From: UBA1258 sp963643225
GTDB taxonomy: Bacteria > Bacillota > Clostridia > Lachnospirales > Lachnospiraceae
Assembly: GCA_963643225.1 (NCBI GenBank)
Contig: CAVIIX010000006.1
Location: forward strand, 1 to 64,000
Direction: 5' to 3'
DNA: 64,000 bases
The notes below the pieces were generated by a model that was not told where the DNA came from, did not search any database, and worked only from the letters and a program-made list of their open reading frames with translations. Both the position numbers and the translations under genes were made by a program. Shown piece by piece: positions 37,474 to 45,472 of this stretch (position 1 is its first letter; every line of letters starts with the position of its first letter).

Positions 37474-37929
37474 GTGAAAATTATTTTTGCTGCCTCATCA
37501 GGCGGACATTTGGAGCAGCTATTGATGCTTAAGCCACTTATGGAAAAATACGACAGCGTGCTTGTTACAGAGAAAACTGACTATAGTGCTGGAAAGCTCA
37601 ATGTAAAAACCTACTATTTGAAACAAATTAACCGTAAGGAAATTTTTTTTATTCCAAAGCTGATAGGAAATTCATTCCGCTCATTGCGTATTATTATAAA
37701 GGAGCGTCCGAAGGTAATGATTACGACAGGAGTTCTTGCTATTATACCACTAGCACTGCTTATGAAGCTGATGGGTGGCAAGCTGATTTATCTTGAGTCC
37801 TTTGCTAAGGTAACATCAAGTACTCTGAGCGGTAAACTATTATATAAATATTCAGATCAGTTCTATGTGCAGTGGGAAGAAATGCTGAAATTGTATCCAA
37901 AGGCTATTTATAAGGGAGGGATTTATTAA
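37474..37929 (+). CDS. PssD/Cps14F-like protein (Alg14 family)
   Basis: MKIIFAASSGGHLEQLLML is the Alg14 signature; the protein forms the membrane-bound acceptor half of a two-part glycosyltransferase with the next gene. I choose GTG 37474, which has GAGGTG 6 nt upstream; GTG 37465 is too close to any ribosome site. About 151 aa. The stop codon overlaps the next start (TAATG). Confidence 0.88.
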   Translation: MKIIFAASSGGHLEQLLMLKPLMEKYDSVLVTEKTDYSAGKLNVKTYYLKQINRKEIFFIPKLIGNSFRSLRIIIKERPKVMITTGVLAIIPLALLMKLMGGKLIYLESFAKVTSSTLSGKLLYKYSDQFYVQWEEMLKLYPKAIYKGGIY

Positions 37930-38411
37930 TGATTTTTGTTACATTAGGATCCCAAAAGTTCCAGTTTGACAGGCTATTGAAAAAATTGGATGAACTTGTG
38001 GAACGTGGAATAATAAAAGAAGAGCTTTACGCCCAGATAGGAGCCAGCACATACGAACCAAAGTATTTTTCCTATGTAAAATTTATGGATCGGGAGAAAT
38101 TTGCAGAGGTAATGGATTCTTGTTCGACAGTAATTACTCATGGAGGTACTGGAGTCATTATTGGCGCTGTGAAGAAGGGGAAAAAGGTAATAGCAGTTCC
38201 GAGACTGGAAAAGTATGGTGAGCATGTGGATGACCATCAGATACAATTGCTTCGACAGTTTGATGATTTGGGAATTATATGTGCATGTTATGACACAGAG
38301 CAGCTGGAGCAGTGTTATCAGGCATTAGAGCATATGACGTTCAGACCGTATGTATCCAACACTCAAGTAATCATTGAGTCAATAGAGGATTATCTACGTA
38401 CTCTGGAATAA
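37929..38411 (+). CDS. PssE/Cps14G-like glycosyltransferase subunit (Alg13 family)
   Basis: MIFVTLGSQKFQFDRLLKKL and the SCSTVITHGGTGVIIGAVKKG UDP-sugar-binding loop mark the catalytic Alg13-like partner (GT28 C-terminal half). With the upstream protein it should add one hexose, in known systems often galactose or glucuronic acid, to the primed lipid carrier. 160 aa. Confidence 0.9.
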   Translation: MIFVTLGSQKFQFDRLLKKLDELVERGIIKEELYAQIGASTYEPKYFSYVKFMDREKFAEVMDSCSTVITHGGTGVIIGAVKKGKKVIAVPRLEKYGEHVDDHQIQLLRQFDDLGIICACYDTEQLEQCYQALEHMTFRPYVSNTQVIIESIEDYLRTLE

Positions 38412-38437
38412 AATATTTTCTTAATGGGAATGGGAAA

Positions 38438-38803
38438 ATGAGACTGTTTTTAAGTTATTGTAAGTCGCATATTTATGATATTCATTCAATTATTGCAGGG
38501 ACTCTTGCACTTGCACTTGTGTTTATGATTAAAAAACCTATAAAGGAGCGTATTGCTGCAGTGGTTGAACAGAGGGCACAGAAGGATGAAGGCTACAGAC
38601 AGAGAAAAGAAATTTATTTAAAGAAATATAATGGCATTTTGATAGTGCTCGTGACACTGATTGCTTTTTTGCTTTTTGGTATTCTCTCAGTTTTTTCACC
38701 GTTTATCCATTTCTCTGTTCCGTCGGCAATTATGAGCGGGGCGATTTCGCTGGCGGAATATGCGTTTATTGAACAATTGTTTATTACGGGGAATAAATTA
38801 TGA
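38438..38803 (+). CDS. Small membrane protein, paralogue of the next gene
   Basis: 121 aa with an N-terminal hydrophobic segment, a conserved basic stretch KKPIKERIAAVVEQRAQ, RKEIYLKKYNGIL and two further hydrophobic segments. The same pattern occurs in the following protein, so the pair arose by duplication. I recognise no family. The position just before the peptide-modification genes suggests either a helper of the polysaccharide machinery or of the peptide system. Confidence 0.65.
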   Translation: MRLFLSYCKSHIYDIHSIIAGTLALALVFMIKKPIKERIAAVVEQRAQKDEGYRQRKEIYLKKYNGILIVLVTLIAFLLFGILSVFSPFIHFSVPSAIMSGAISLAEYAFIEQLFITGNKL

Positions 38804-39096
38804 ATTTTACAATCGCTTTTTTTGTGGGCAGTGCAACTTTTGTACTGATGATGGTTTTAAAAATTCCAATAAAACGTTTGACACGCTATCTGGCGGACAG
38901 AGCCGACTATGTTGACAGCGACGTTTTATATAAGCGTTATAATATTATACTTCAGATTCTTACTATGGCTCTGGCTTGCCTTATCTATATGCTTGTCCTA
39001 AGGTGGTTGGGAGACGATCACTTTAAACTGTGTTGTTCTTTGAAGGCCGGAGTCATTGCCATGGCATTATATGCGGTTTATGAACGATTTTTATAA
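38800..39096 (+). CDS. Small membrane protein, paralogue of the previous gene
   Basis: 98 aa; shares the K-x-PIK-R...RA...YKRYNIIL pattern and membrane topology with the 38438 product. The ATGA overlap with the previous stop implies coupled translation, consistent with a heteromer. Function unknown. Confidence 0.62.
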   Translation: MNFTIAFFVGSATFVLMMVLKIPIKRLTRYLADRADYVDSDVLYKRYNIILQILTMALACLIYMLVLRWLGDDHFKLCCSLKAGVIAMALYAVYERFL

Positions 39097-39107
39097 TAGG
39101 TGGATTT

Positions 39108-40274
39108 ATGGAGATAAAAGAATATCTATCAGAGCTTGTAAGGGCGCAGTTAGAGGGTAGAAAGCCTTTGCCGCTTTCTGGAGGAATCACAACAGAACAG
39201 TTAATAGATATAGCAGGCAATAATCATATGGATTACCTTCTATTGGGAGCACTTGTCAAAGCAGATGGGCTTTCAGAGGACGATAAGGAAAAAGCTCGTG
39301 CGAGAGTAAAGAAAAGTGTGATTCGCACATTGACACAAATAATGGAATTGAAGCAGATAGAGCGACGATTTGAGGAGGAGCATGTAAAGAATCAGCCCAT
39401 GAAGGGGGCACGGATGAAGTTTATCTACCCGGCTCCCGAAATGCGCGAAATGAGCGATATAGATATATTGATAGACTCTGAGAGCATGGGGCGTGCAAAA
39501 AAAGTTCTGACTGAAATGGGATATTGCTTAAAACAGTCTGTGAAGCACCATGACATTTATCATAAACCTCCGTTTATGGTGGTAGAAGCACATCGTGCTA
39601 TGTATGACAAAACTGTGGATAATAATCAGTATAAGTATTTTTCGGGATTTACCAAGGCTGTTTTGCGTGAGGGAATGCAGTACACATATGATTTTACTAC
39701 GGAAGATTTCTATGTGTATATGATGGCACATATGGCGAAACATTTTTATGCCATGGGATGCGGTATCCGCAATTTGGTGGACGTCTATATTTATTTGGAG
39801 AAATATGGGTCTGCAATGAATCGGCAGTATGTAAATGAGGAGTTAAAGAATTGCGGGATTCTGGAGTTTACGGAGCATATGGAGAGGCTGGCCTGTATAT
39901 GGTTGAAAGGCGAAAGGGGAAGTCAGTTTTACGATGATTTATTCCTTTATATGTTAAACAGCGGAATTTACGGTAAGGATGAGAACGGAATCTGGAATAA
40001 GTTTTCTGATGAAAAGATGAAGGATCGTGAAGTCACGTTGAAGGAGTTAAAAAAGTGGTATTATTTTCCGCCTGTTTCATATATGTCGGAATATTATCCA
40101 TGGCTGGAGGATTATCCGTATCTGCTGCCTGTTGCCTGGGGAATCAGAGCATATCGTGGGATTTTCTTAAAAAAGGGTGTGCACAAGAGGGAAATGCTTC
40201 AGGATATTGAGCAGGAACAGATAAGAGTATATAAAAATATATATCAGAAAATGCAATTGCATTTTAAACGATAA
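39108..40274 (+). CDS. Nucleotidyltransferase-fold protein (NTP_transf_5-like)
   Basis: The core motif MREMSDIDILIDSESMGRA carries the paired aspartates of the pol-beta nucleotidyltransferase fold, preceded by KGARMKFIYPAPE. The rest, 388 aa in all, is helical with HHDIYHKPPFMVVEAHRAMYDK. This family occurs repeatedly beside lasso-peptide and related RiPP genes and in polysaccharide loci; its substrate is not known. It lies 12 nt before the transglutaminase-like leader peptidase gene, so it probably opens the peptide-modification block. Confidence 0.82.
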   Translation: MEIKEYLSELVRAQLEGRKPLPLSGGITTEQLIDIAGNNHMDYLLLGALVKADGLSEDDKEKARARVKKSVIRTLTQIMELKQIERRFEEEHVKNQPMKGARMKFIYPAPEMREMSDIDILIDSESMGRAKKVLTEMGYCLKQSVKHHDIYHKPPFMVVEAHRAMYDKTVDNNQYKYFSGFTKAVLREGMQYTYDFTTEDFYVYMMAHMAKHFYAMGCGIRNLVDVYIYLEKYGSAMNRQYVNEELKNCGILEFTEHMERLACIWLKGERGSQFYDDLFLYMLNSGIYGKDENGIWNKFSDEKMKDREVTLKELKKWYYFPPVSYMSEYYPWLEDYPYLLPVAWGIRAYRGIFLKKGVHKREMLQDIEQEQIRVYKNIYQKMQLHFKR

Positions 40275-40285
40275 GTGGCAAAAAG

Positions 40286-40711
40286 ATGAACGTGATAAAC
40301 TTTTTGAGATATAATCCGCAAAAGAGACTTACAGTTTATGCGTACTTACTCTCGGCAAAATATCGATTTCTGATAAAATTCGTCAAACCGAAGAAATTAC
40401 AGAAAAAATGGGGAAAAGAAGGGTTAGAGTCTCCGGAAGACGAGGTTCTCTGGAAATATCGTTATGCGCAGAATGTTTCCATGGTTGTGGACAGAATATG
40501 CTCGAAGACTGCGTGGGAAAGTAAGTGCCTTGTACGAGCTTTGACAGCTCAGCAGATTCTCAGAATGAAGGGCATTCAGTCCACACTTTATCTGGGATGT
40601 GGATATGATGCTGGGAAAATGGTAGCTCATGCCTGGCTCCGTGTCGGAAAAATGTATGTAACCGGCGGGGATGGGACAGGGTATTCGGTGGTGGATAAAT
40701 TTTGCACGTGA
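40286..40711 (+). CDS. Lasso-peptide B2-type leader peptidase (transglutaminase-like)
   Basis: The 141-aa protein shows the B2 pattern SKCLVRALTAQQILRMKGI with catalytic Cys81 and MVAHAWLRVG with His115. Family members cleave the leader of lasso precursors together with a PqqD-type B1 protein, here encoded separately at 47703 and 53013. It is the only B2-type peptidase seen in the window, so it would have to serve both sets of biosynthetic genes. The start site is weakly marked. Confidence 0.85.
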   Translation: MNVINFLRYNPQKRLTVYAYLLSAKYRFLIKFVKPKKLQKKWGKEGLESPEDEVLWKYRYAQNVSMVVDRICSKTAWESKCLVRALTAQQILRMKGIQSTLYLGCGYDAGKMVAHAWLRVGKMYVTGGDGTGYSVVDKFCT

Positions 40712-40726
40712 TGGAGAAAGAAAACT

Positions 40727-43009
40727 TTGAAGAAAGTAATGATTGCTACGTTTGTTTGGGCAGATAATTACGGAGCAATGCTCCAGGCCTACGCGTTGGA
40801 AAAGTTTTTACGGACTAATGGCTATGAGGCACAGCTTCTGAATTACAGAGACAAAACAATACTCCGACAATATAGATTGTTTAGAGGCAAAAGCAGTACA
40901 ATTGTGAAGAGTATTAAGCTTGCCGTGTCATCATTAAGAAATCTGAGGATAAATTACAGAAGACGCAGAGCTTTTTTTGCTTTCCGAAAAGAAAAATTAC
41001 ATATGACAGACTCTTTTTGCTCAGCAGTAGAAGCTGAAAGCTTAGCGATTAATGCAGATGCCTTAATCTGCGGCAGTGATCAGATATGGAATCCTCAGAT
41101 AACAAATGGGCTTGATGATATATATTCTCTTAACTTTGGAAATTGTGAAGCTAAAAGAATAGCATATGCAGCCAGTATAGGCATCAATGCAGAGAAGGTT
41201 GAAAATAAACACGAGTTTGCGAGTAAGTTAAAAAAACTTGATTATATCTCTGTCAGAGAAAAAGAAGGAAAGACTATCTTACAGGAAGTATTGAAGGATA
41301 GAAATATTGTTACAACCGTAGATCCTGTTTTCTTGTGTGATAGGAAAGCCTGGGAGCAGGATATACAGGGAGTAAAAGTTCCAAAAGAAAAATATATTTT
41401 AATCTATTTTTTGGATGAGGGACAAAGGGAATGTACGGAAATAGCTCGAGAACTGAGTATTATGACCGGGATGAGGATTATTCATTTTCGACCTCATTTA
41501 AAAGGACTGAAAAACTCAAAGTCGATGTACTCAAAGGATCCGTTTACATTTGCTGCATTAATTCAAAATGCAGAAGTTGTAGTAACTTCTTCCTTTCATG
41601 CCCTGGCGATGTCATTAATTTTTCACAGGGAATTTTGGTTGGTTCCACATAAGCAGACAGGAACCAGAACTTTAGAACTTTTGGAAATGGTTGGGTGTAA
41701 AGATAGAATTGTAGAGAATGTTTTACAATTTCGAAAACGCTATGGAATTGACAGACTGGACTTTGCAGAAATAGATAGAAGGCTGGAGGTAGAACGGGTT
41801 AAATCTGCAAAATGGCTGTTACATTGTCTGGAAAATCAGAGTTTTAGCCATGTATGCGGTAAACAGGAATGTACAGGATGTACGGCATGTATGCATGTAT
41901 GTCCTCAAGGTGCAATTTATATGTATCAGGATGTAGAAGGGTTTTTCTATCCAAAAATCATCGAAGATAAATGTGTAAATTGTGGAAAATGTAAGGAGAT
42001 ACATGAAAAAATAGCATTGGGAATAGTAGGTGGTGTATGCAATAAGGTAAGCCAGCCTGAGGCCTATGCTGTGCGGATAAAAGATAAGGAAGTACAATAT
42101 AAAAGTTCCTCGGGTGGAGTATTTACAGCATTGTCAGATGCAATATTGGATAAAGGAGGGGCTGTTGCATGCTCCGTATACGATTATTCTACTCATTGTG
42201 TTCGTTATGAATTAATCAGGGATAAAATCACGCGCAATAAAGCACTGGGATCTAAGTATATACAGAGTATTCCTGGAGATATTTTTACAAAATGTTGTGA
42301 TTTTTTAAAAGATAATTCTGACAAACCACTTCTTTTCGTAGGTATGGGATGTCAGGCGGCAGCTTTTAGAAGTTTTTCGGATAAATTAGGATTCTCTCAC
42401 AGGGTTTATATTGTTGATATTATCTGTTATGGCTCACCAAGCCCCGGAGTTTGGAAAGACTATGTAGAATATCTGGAGGGAAAATACAGAGGAAAGATTG
42501 AATATGTAAACTTTAAGGACAAGGAGAATGGATGGCTCAGACCAAAGGCCTATGCAACAATAGCAGGAAAAAAGGTTGGTTTGCAAAGTTATGTAAGCTT
42601 ATTTTATCAAAATGTTATGTTGCGTCCTTCCTGCCATACTTGCCGTTATGCTACGTTAAATCGGACTGCGGATTTAACAATTGGCGACTTTTGGGGGATT
42701 GAAAAAGCCATGCCGGAGTTTTATGACAGGAACGGAAATTCACTGGTTCTTGTTTCGACACAGCAAGGTAGAATGTTATTAGAAAGGGCTGGTGCTGATC
42801 TTGAAATGAGAAAATGTTTAATAGAGAAATGCATTCAGCCTGCATTAGAGCATCCTGCAAAGGTATCTCCTTCGAGAGAAAGATTCTGGCAAGATTATAG
42901 AAAAGGAATACGCTTCATATTAAAAAGGTATACAAAGTCTTCAATGCTTCGTAGAATTTATAAAAGCTCAAGAAAACCCACTGCCTTTAGGCGGTGGTGC
43001 TCCCCGTGA
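40727..43009 (+). CDS. Fusion of polysaccharide pyruvyl transferase and F420-hydrogenase-beta-like Fe-S protein
   Basis: Residues 1-370 are a PS_pyruv_trans domain (FVWADNYGAMLQAYALEKFL, GSDQIWNPQI, VTSSFHALAMSLIF). Residues 380-430 carry two ferredoxin-type clusters (CTGCTACMHVCPQGAI and CVNCGKCKEI). The remainder is the FrhB-type domain (YKSSSGGVFTALSDA, GMGCQAAAFRS, CHTCRYATLNRTADLTIGDFWG). Separate homologues lie at 30171 and 28966. The last 15 or so residues (KSSRKPTAF...) are encoded by the B1 repeat, so the native end was replaced when the element arrived. TTG start 40727 with GGAG 10 nt upstream. Confidence 0.88.
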   Translation: MKKVMIATFVWADNYGAMLQAYALEKFLRTNGYEAQLLNYRDKTILRQYRLFRGKSSTIVKSIKLAVSSLRNLRINYRRRRAFFAFRKEKLHMTDSFCSAVEAESLAINADALICGSDQIWNPQITNGLDDIYSLNFGNCEAKRIAYAASIGINAEKVENKHEFASKLKKLDYISVREKEGKTILQEVLKDRNIVTTVDPVFLCDRKAWEQDIQGVKVPKEKYILIYFLDEGQRECTEIARELSIMTGMRIIHFRPHLKGLKNSKSMYSKDPFTFAALIQNAEVVVTSSFHALAMSLIFHREFWLVPHKQTGTRTLELLEMVGCKDRIVENVLQFRKRYGIDRLDFAEIDRRLEVERVKSAKWLLHCLENQSFSHVCGKQECTGCTACMHVCPQGAIYMYQDVEGFFYPKIIEDKCVNCGKCKEIHEKIALGIVGGVCNKVSQPEAYAVRIKDKEVQYKSSSGGVFTALSDAILDKGGAVACSVYDYSTHCVRYELIRDKITRNKALGSKYIQSIPGDIFTKCCDFLKDNSDKPLLFVGMGCQAAAFRSFSDKLGFSHRVYIVDIICYGSPSPGVWKDYVEYLEGKYRGKIEYVNFKDKENGWLRPKAYATIAGKKVGLQSYVSLFYQNVMLRPSCHTCRYATLNRTADLTIGDFWGIEKAMPEFYDRNGNSLVLVSTQQGRMLLERAGADLEMRKCLIEKCIQPALEHPAKVSPSRERFWQDYRKGIRFILKRYTKSSMLRRIYKSSRKPTAFRRWCSP

Positions 43010-43098
43010 GGTGCTGGGTTACAAGCCCAGTACCTCGTAAGGCACGTAGTGCCGCTTTTAGTAGAGCCGTAGCGAAGCGAATTGCGAATATCATTGAC
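42962..43098 (+). repeat. B-type structured repeat, copy B1
   Basis: About 135 bp with four hairpins: CCCACTGCC-ttta-GGCGGTGG, GAGGTGCTGGG-ttacaa-CCCAGTACCTC, GGCACGTAGTGCC and the GCGAAGCGAATTGCG-type 3' end. It matches 47535-47669 at nearly every base and 60311-60400 over its right two thirds. It overlaps the 3' end of the upstream coding sequence. The stretch 43099-43219 between it and the next gene has no recognisable content. Confidence 0.92.
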
Positions 43099-43219
43099 CA
43101 CAGGATTTACCGTGGAACGTTATGAAAATGGTTGGCATAGTGAGGATTATGGTTGTTGTTGCAGAGCTGTAAGCTTAGAGAAAAGCTGTGTAACATACAG
43201 AAAAAGAGGAGTATTAAAT

Positions 43220-44209
43220 GTGTGTAAACGAGTGACGATTATTGTTCCTTATTATAATTGCAGGGATTATGTGACAGCATTTTTAGAATCAGTGTTACAT
43301 CAGTTATATTGTAATTTGGAATTGATTATGGTGGATGATGGATCGACTGATGGGACGTATAAGGTAGTTTGTGATTATCAAAAAACGCTTAATCAGCGGG
43401 AAATAGAGTTTATACACATTCAACAAAGTCATAAAGGCCAGGCAGCAGCTATCAATGAAGGACTAAAGTATTTTTGTGGCGAATACCTTATGTGGGCGGA
43501 TGCGGATGATATATTGCTGCCAGACAATGTGAAGGCCAAAGTGGAATTTTTAGAAAATCATCCCGAGTGTGACTTTGTATTCGCACAAGGAGTAAAGGTA
43601 AATGCCTATGAGCCTGATAAGGAATTGTGTATTTTGAAAAGAGTGCCACCATCGGGAGAGGACACATTGTTTGATGACTATATTCACGATAGAAACGGTG
43701 TGTACGGACCTGGGGTAGTATTGGTGCGCCGAGAGGCTTTTTTTAAGGTGAATCCACGGCAGAATATTTATGAAGGTACGGAGGGACAAAATATTCAATT
43801 AATGCTTCCTCTGGCATATTCTTGCAAATGTGGGTACATTGAAAGACCTTTGTTTAAGTATGTCATTCATTCAGACAGCCATTCAAATCGTACACGTTCA
43901 TATGAAGAAAATATAATGAGATGCGATGGATTTGAACAAACTTATCGGGAAACGATTCTTCAGATTCCACAGATGAATGAGAGAGAACGCTGTCATTGGA
44001 TAAAAGTTACAAGAATTAAATGTTATAGAATGAAGTTAACCCATGCACTGACTGCCGGGAAGCATAAGGATGCTGGGATATATCGAAGAGAACTGAGAAA
44101 GATGGGTTGCTTCCCCAAAATGTCTGATTACAGTCTGATGTGGAGGAAGGTGATGCGGAAGCTGAGAAATTTTGTTTTGCAAGCGTGTAGCCTTAGAATA
44201 CTTACATAG
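43220..44209 (+). CDS. Glycosyltransferase family 2
   Basis: From GTG 43220 (AGAGGA 9 nt upstream) the protein reads CKRVTIIVPYYNCRDYVTAF with MVDDGSTDGTYK and MWADADDILLPDN. A longer frame to 43082 would begin inside repeat B1 and is rejected. 329 aa. It is the only sugar enzyme between B1 and B2, next to the first peptide precursor, so it may act on the polysaccharide or, less likely, glycosylate the peptide. Confidence 0.85.
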   Translation: MCKRVTIIVPYYNCRDYVTAFLESVLHQLYCNLELIMVDDGSTDGTYKVVCDYQKTLNQREIEFIHIQQSHKGQAAAINEGLKYFCGEYLMWADADDILLPDNVKAKVEFLENHPECDFVFAQGVKVNAYEPDKELCILKRVPPSGEDTLFDDYIHDRNGVYGPGVVLVRREAFFKVNPRQNIYEGTEGQNIQLMLPLAYSCKCGYIERPLFKYVIHSDSHSNRTRSYEENIMRCDGFEQTYRETILQIPQMNERERCHWIKVTRIKCYRMKLTHALTAGKHKDAGIYRRELRKMGCFPKMSDYSLMWRKVMRKLRNFVLQACSLRILT

Positions 44210-44243
44210 TACAATGTGCAAAGTCAGAGTGTATTATCAAAAA

Positions 44244-44270
44244 AATCCGAGGCATCAGCCTCGGATTTTC
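44244..44270. terminator. Bidirectional terminator between a GT2 gene and precursor 1
   Basis: AATCCGAGGC-atca-GCCTCGGATT is a perfect 10-bp stem with A/T-rich runs on both sides; on the minus strand it ends in TTTTTTT. Confidence 0.88.
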
Positions 44271-44287
44271 GTAGATATCTCTTACTA

Positions 44288-44464
44288 TTATTTGATTACC
44301 ATGAAGGGCTCTCCGGTTGTCTCCCCGCCACTTGCGTAAGAAGCATAAAGCTCTCCAGTAACTTTATCAGTCCATAACTTATCTACTTTCTTAATGTCTT
44401 TTCCGCCTTCAGCGGTCTCGTTAATGCTAAGTTCAACCAATTCTGCCTTTTCCCAATTTTTCAT
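44288..44464 (-). CDS. Lasso-like RiPP precursor peptide 1 (58 aa)
   Basis: The 58-aa product starts MKNWEKAELVELSINETAEG. It shares M-K-x-W, L-x-E-L-x-I-x-E-T-A-x-G with the peptide at 49721, the layout of paeninodin-type leaders with a Thr shortly before the core. If the core starts at the Gly after AE, position 9 is Asp (GGKDIKKVD), which would permit a nine-residue macrolactam. The long tail ends in FMVIK and lacks a C-terminal Ser. AGAGGAGA precedes the ATG. It is divergent from kinase 44577. Too short for routine gene finders; coding is supported by ribosome site, promoter, terminator and leader homology. Confidence 0.78.
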   Translation of the reverse strand: MKNWEKAELVELSINETAEGGKDIKKVDKLWTDKVTGELYASYASGGETTGEPFMVIK

Positions 44465-44506
44465 ATTATATTCTCCTCTTCATTGTGATTCATATTTCAC
44501 AGTGCT

Positions 44507-44557
44507 ATAATATCAGCACAATTGTTTTTTGTAAACGAATCTAACATAACTGTTAGA
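44507..44557 (-). promoter_or_regulatory. Precursor 1 promoter with upstream palindromic operator
   Basis: On the minus strand TTTACA (44535-44530) and TATTAT (44512-44507) are 17 nt apart. Directly upstream is the perfect palindrome TCTAACA-TAAC-TGTTAGA (44540-44557). The same TAACA-N4-TGTTA core lies at the same 6-nt distance from -35 in front of precursor 2. The palindrome also sits 19 nt before the divergent kinase start, so one regulator could act on both. Confidence 0.8.
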
Positions 44558-44576
44558 TTTTTGGGGGAAGGGAAGT

Positions 44577-45455
44577 ATGCATCAATATTATATTTATGGG
44601 CTTGGAATTCATACAGATGTTAGACTGTATCATCTTGATGAGAAATTGGTGAAAAGGGATGTGCTGGTGCACTATGGTACTGTGTCGGATGATATCGAAG
44701 AGTATACTAAAAAAGGCCTTGCCAGTACCATGTCTCCGTCTCGCGTTTGGTTTCGAAATGATATCGGGCACTTTATAATCAGTGGCGGAAATGATATTCT
44801 GGTTCAGCCTTTCGAAAATGCGAGGGAAGAAGACTTGGCTTCTTTCGTTTTGGGTTGGTGTATTGCCTTTCTGTTCCAGCAAAGGGGTGTTTCGGCCATA
44901 CACAGCAGTGCGATTGAGATTGACGACCGTGCAATCCTGATTTCAGGTGTCAGCGGTTCCGGCAAGTCTACTATCGCACTTTCCATGATTGATAAAGGAT
45001 ATCGCTATCTGGCTGATGATATTGCCATGGTGGATCCTAGAACTGATATGGTGCTTCATCCGGCCTTTCCGCAGCAGAAGGTGTGCAGAAATGTAGCGGA
45101 GAAGATGAACTCTGCAGAGCTTCTCTATATAAATGAGAAAAAAGATAAATTTGCATATCATAATCAAAGGGATTTTTGTGATGAACCAAGAAAACTGACG
45201 ACTATGTTTCAGCTGAACATATGTGATGGAGACAGGGTTTTAGTGGAAAAAGTGACGGGCGTTGAGAAGCTGAACAGCGTTTTGAAAAATTTGTTTCTTT
45301 TGGATGCATATATGGCACTTGGGCTTACAATGGAAGAAAAGGTGCGATGCCTTGAAATTGCGGGGAAGATTGATATTTATAAAATATCAAGACCCAGGGA
45401 GAAGAATACGGTTGAGGAAATCAGGGAGCTGGTAATAAAGCTTGTAAAAGGATAA
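44577..45455 (+). CDS. HPr-kinase-like protein 1 (lasso-peptide kinase type)
   Basis: A P-loop GVSGSGKSTIA near residues 124-134 is preceded by AIHSSAIEIDDRAILIS, the HPr kinase C-domain arrangement. In paeninodin-type lasso clusters such kinases phosphorylate the C-terminal Ser of the precursor. 292 aa, lacking the N-terminal domain of genuine HprK. GGGGGAAGGGAAG precedes ATG 44577. It lies 17 nt before the cyclase gene, in one operon. Confidence 0.83.
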   Translation: MHQYYIYGLGIHTDVRLYHLDEKLVKRDVLVHYGTVSDDIEEYTKKGLASTMSPSRVWFRNDIGHFIISGGNDILVQPFENAREEDLASFVLGWCIAFLFQQRGVSAIHSSAIEIDDRAILISGVSGSGKSTIALSMIDKGYRYLADDIAMVDPRTDMVLHPAFPQQKVCRNVAEKMNSAELLYINEKKDKFAYHNQRDFCDEPRKLTTMFQLNICDGDRVLVEKVTGVEKLNSVLKNLFLLDAYMALGLTMEEKVRCLEIAGKIDIYKISRPREKNTVEEIRELVIKLVKG

Positions 45456-45472
45456 TTTGAAGGGAGATTAGG

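Noticed and set aside
43082..43219. N-terminal extension of the GT2 frame
   Set aside because: It begins at the end of repeat B1; GTG 43220 has a proper ribosome site and gives the family's normal N-terminus.
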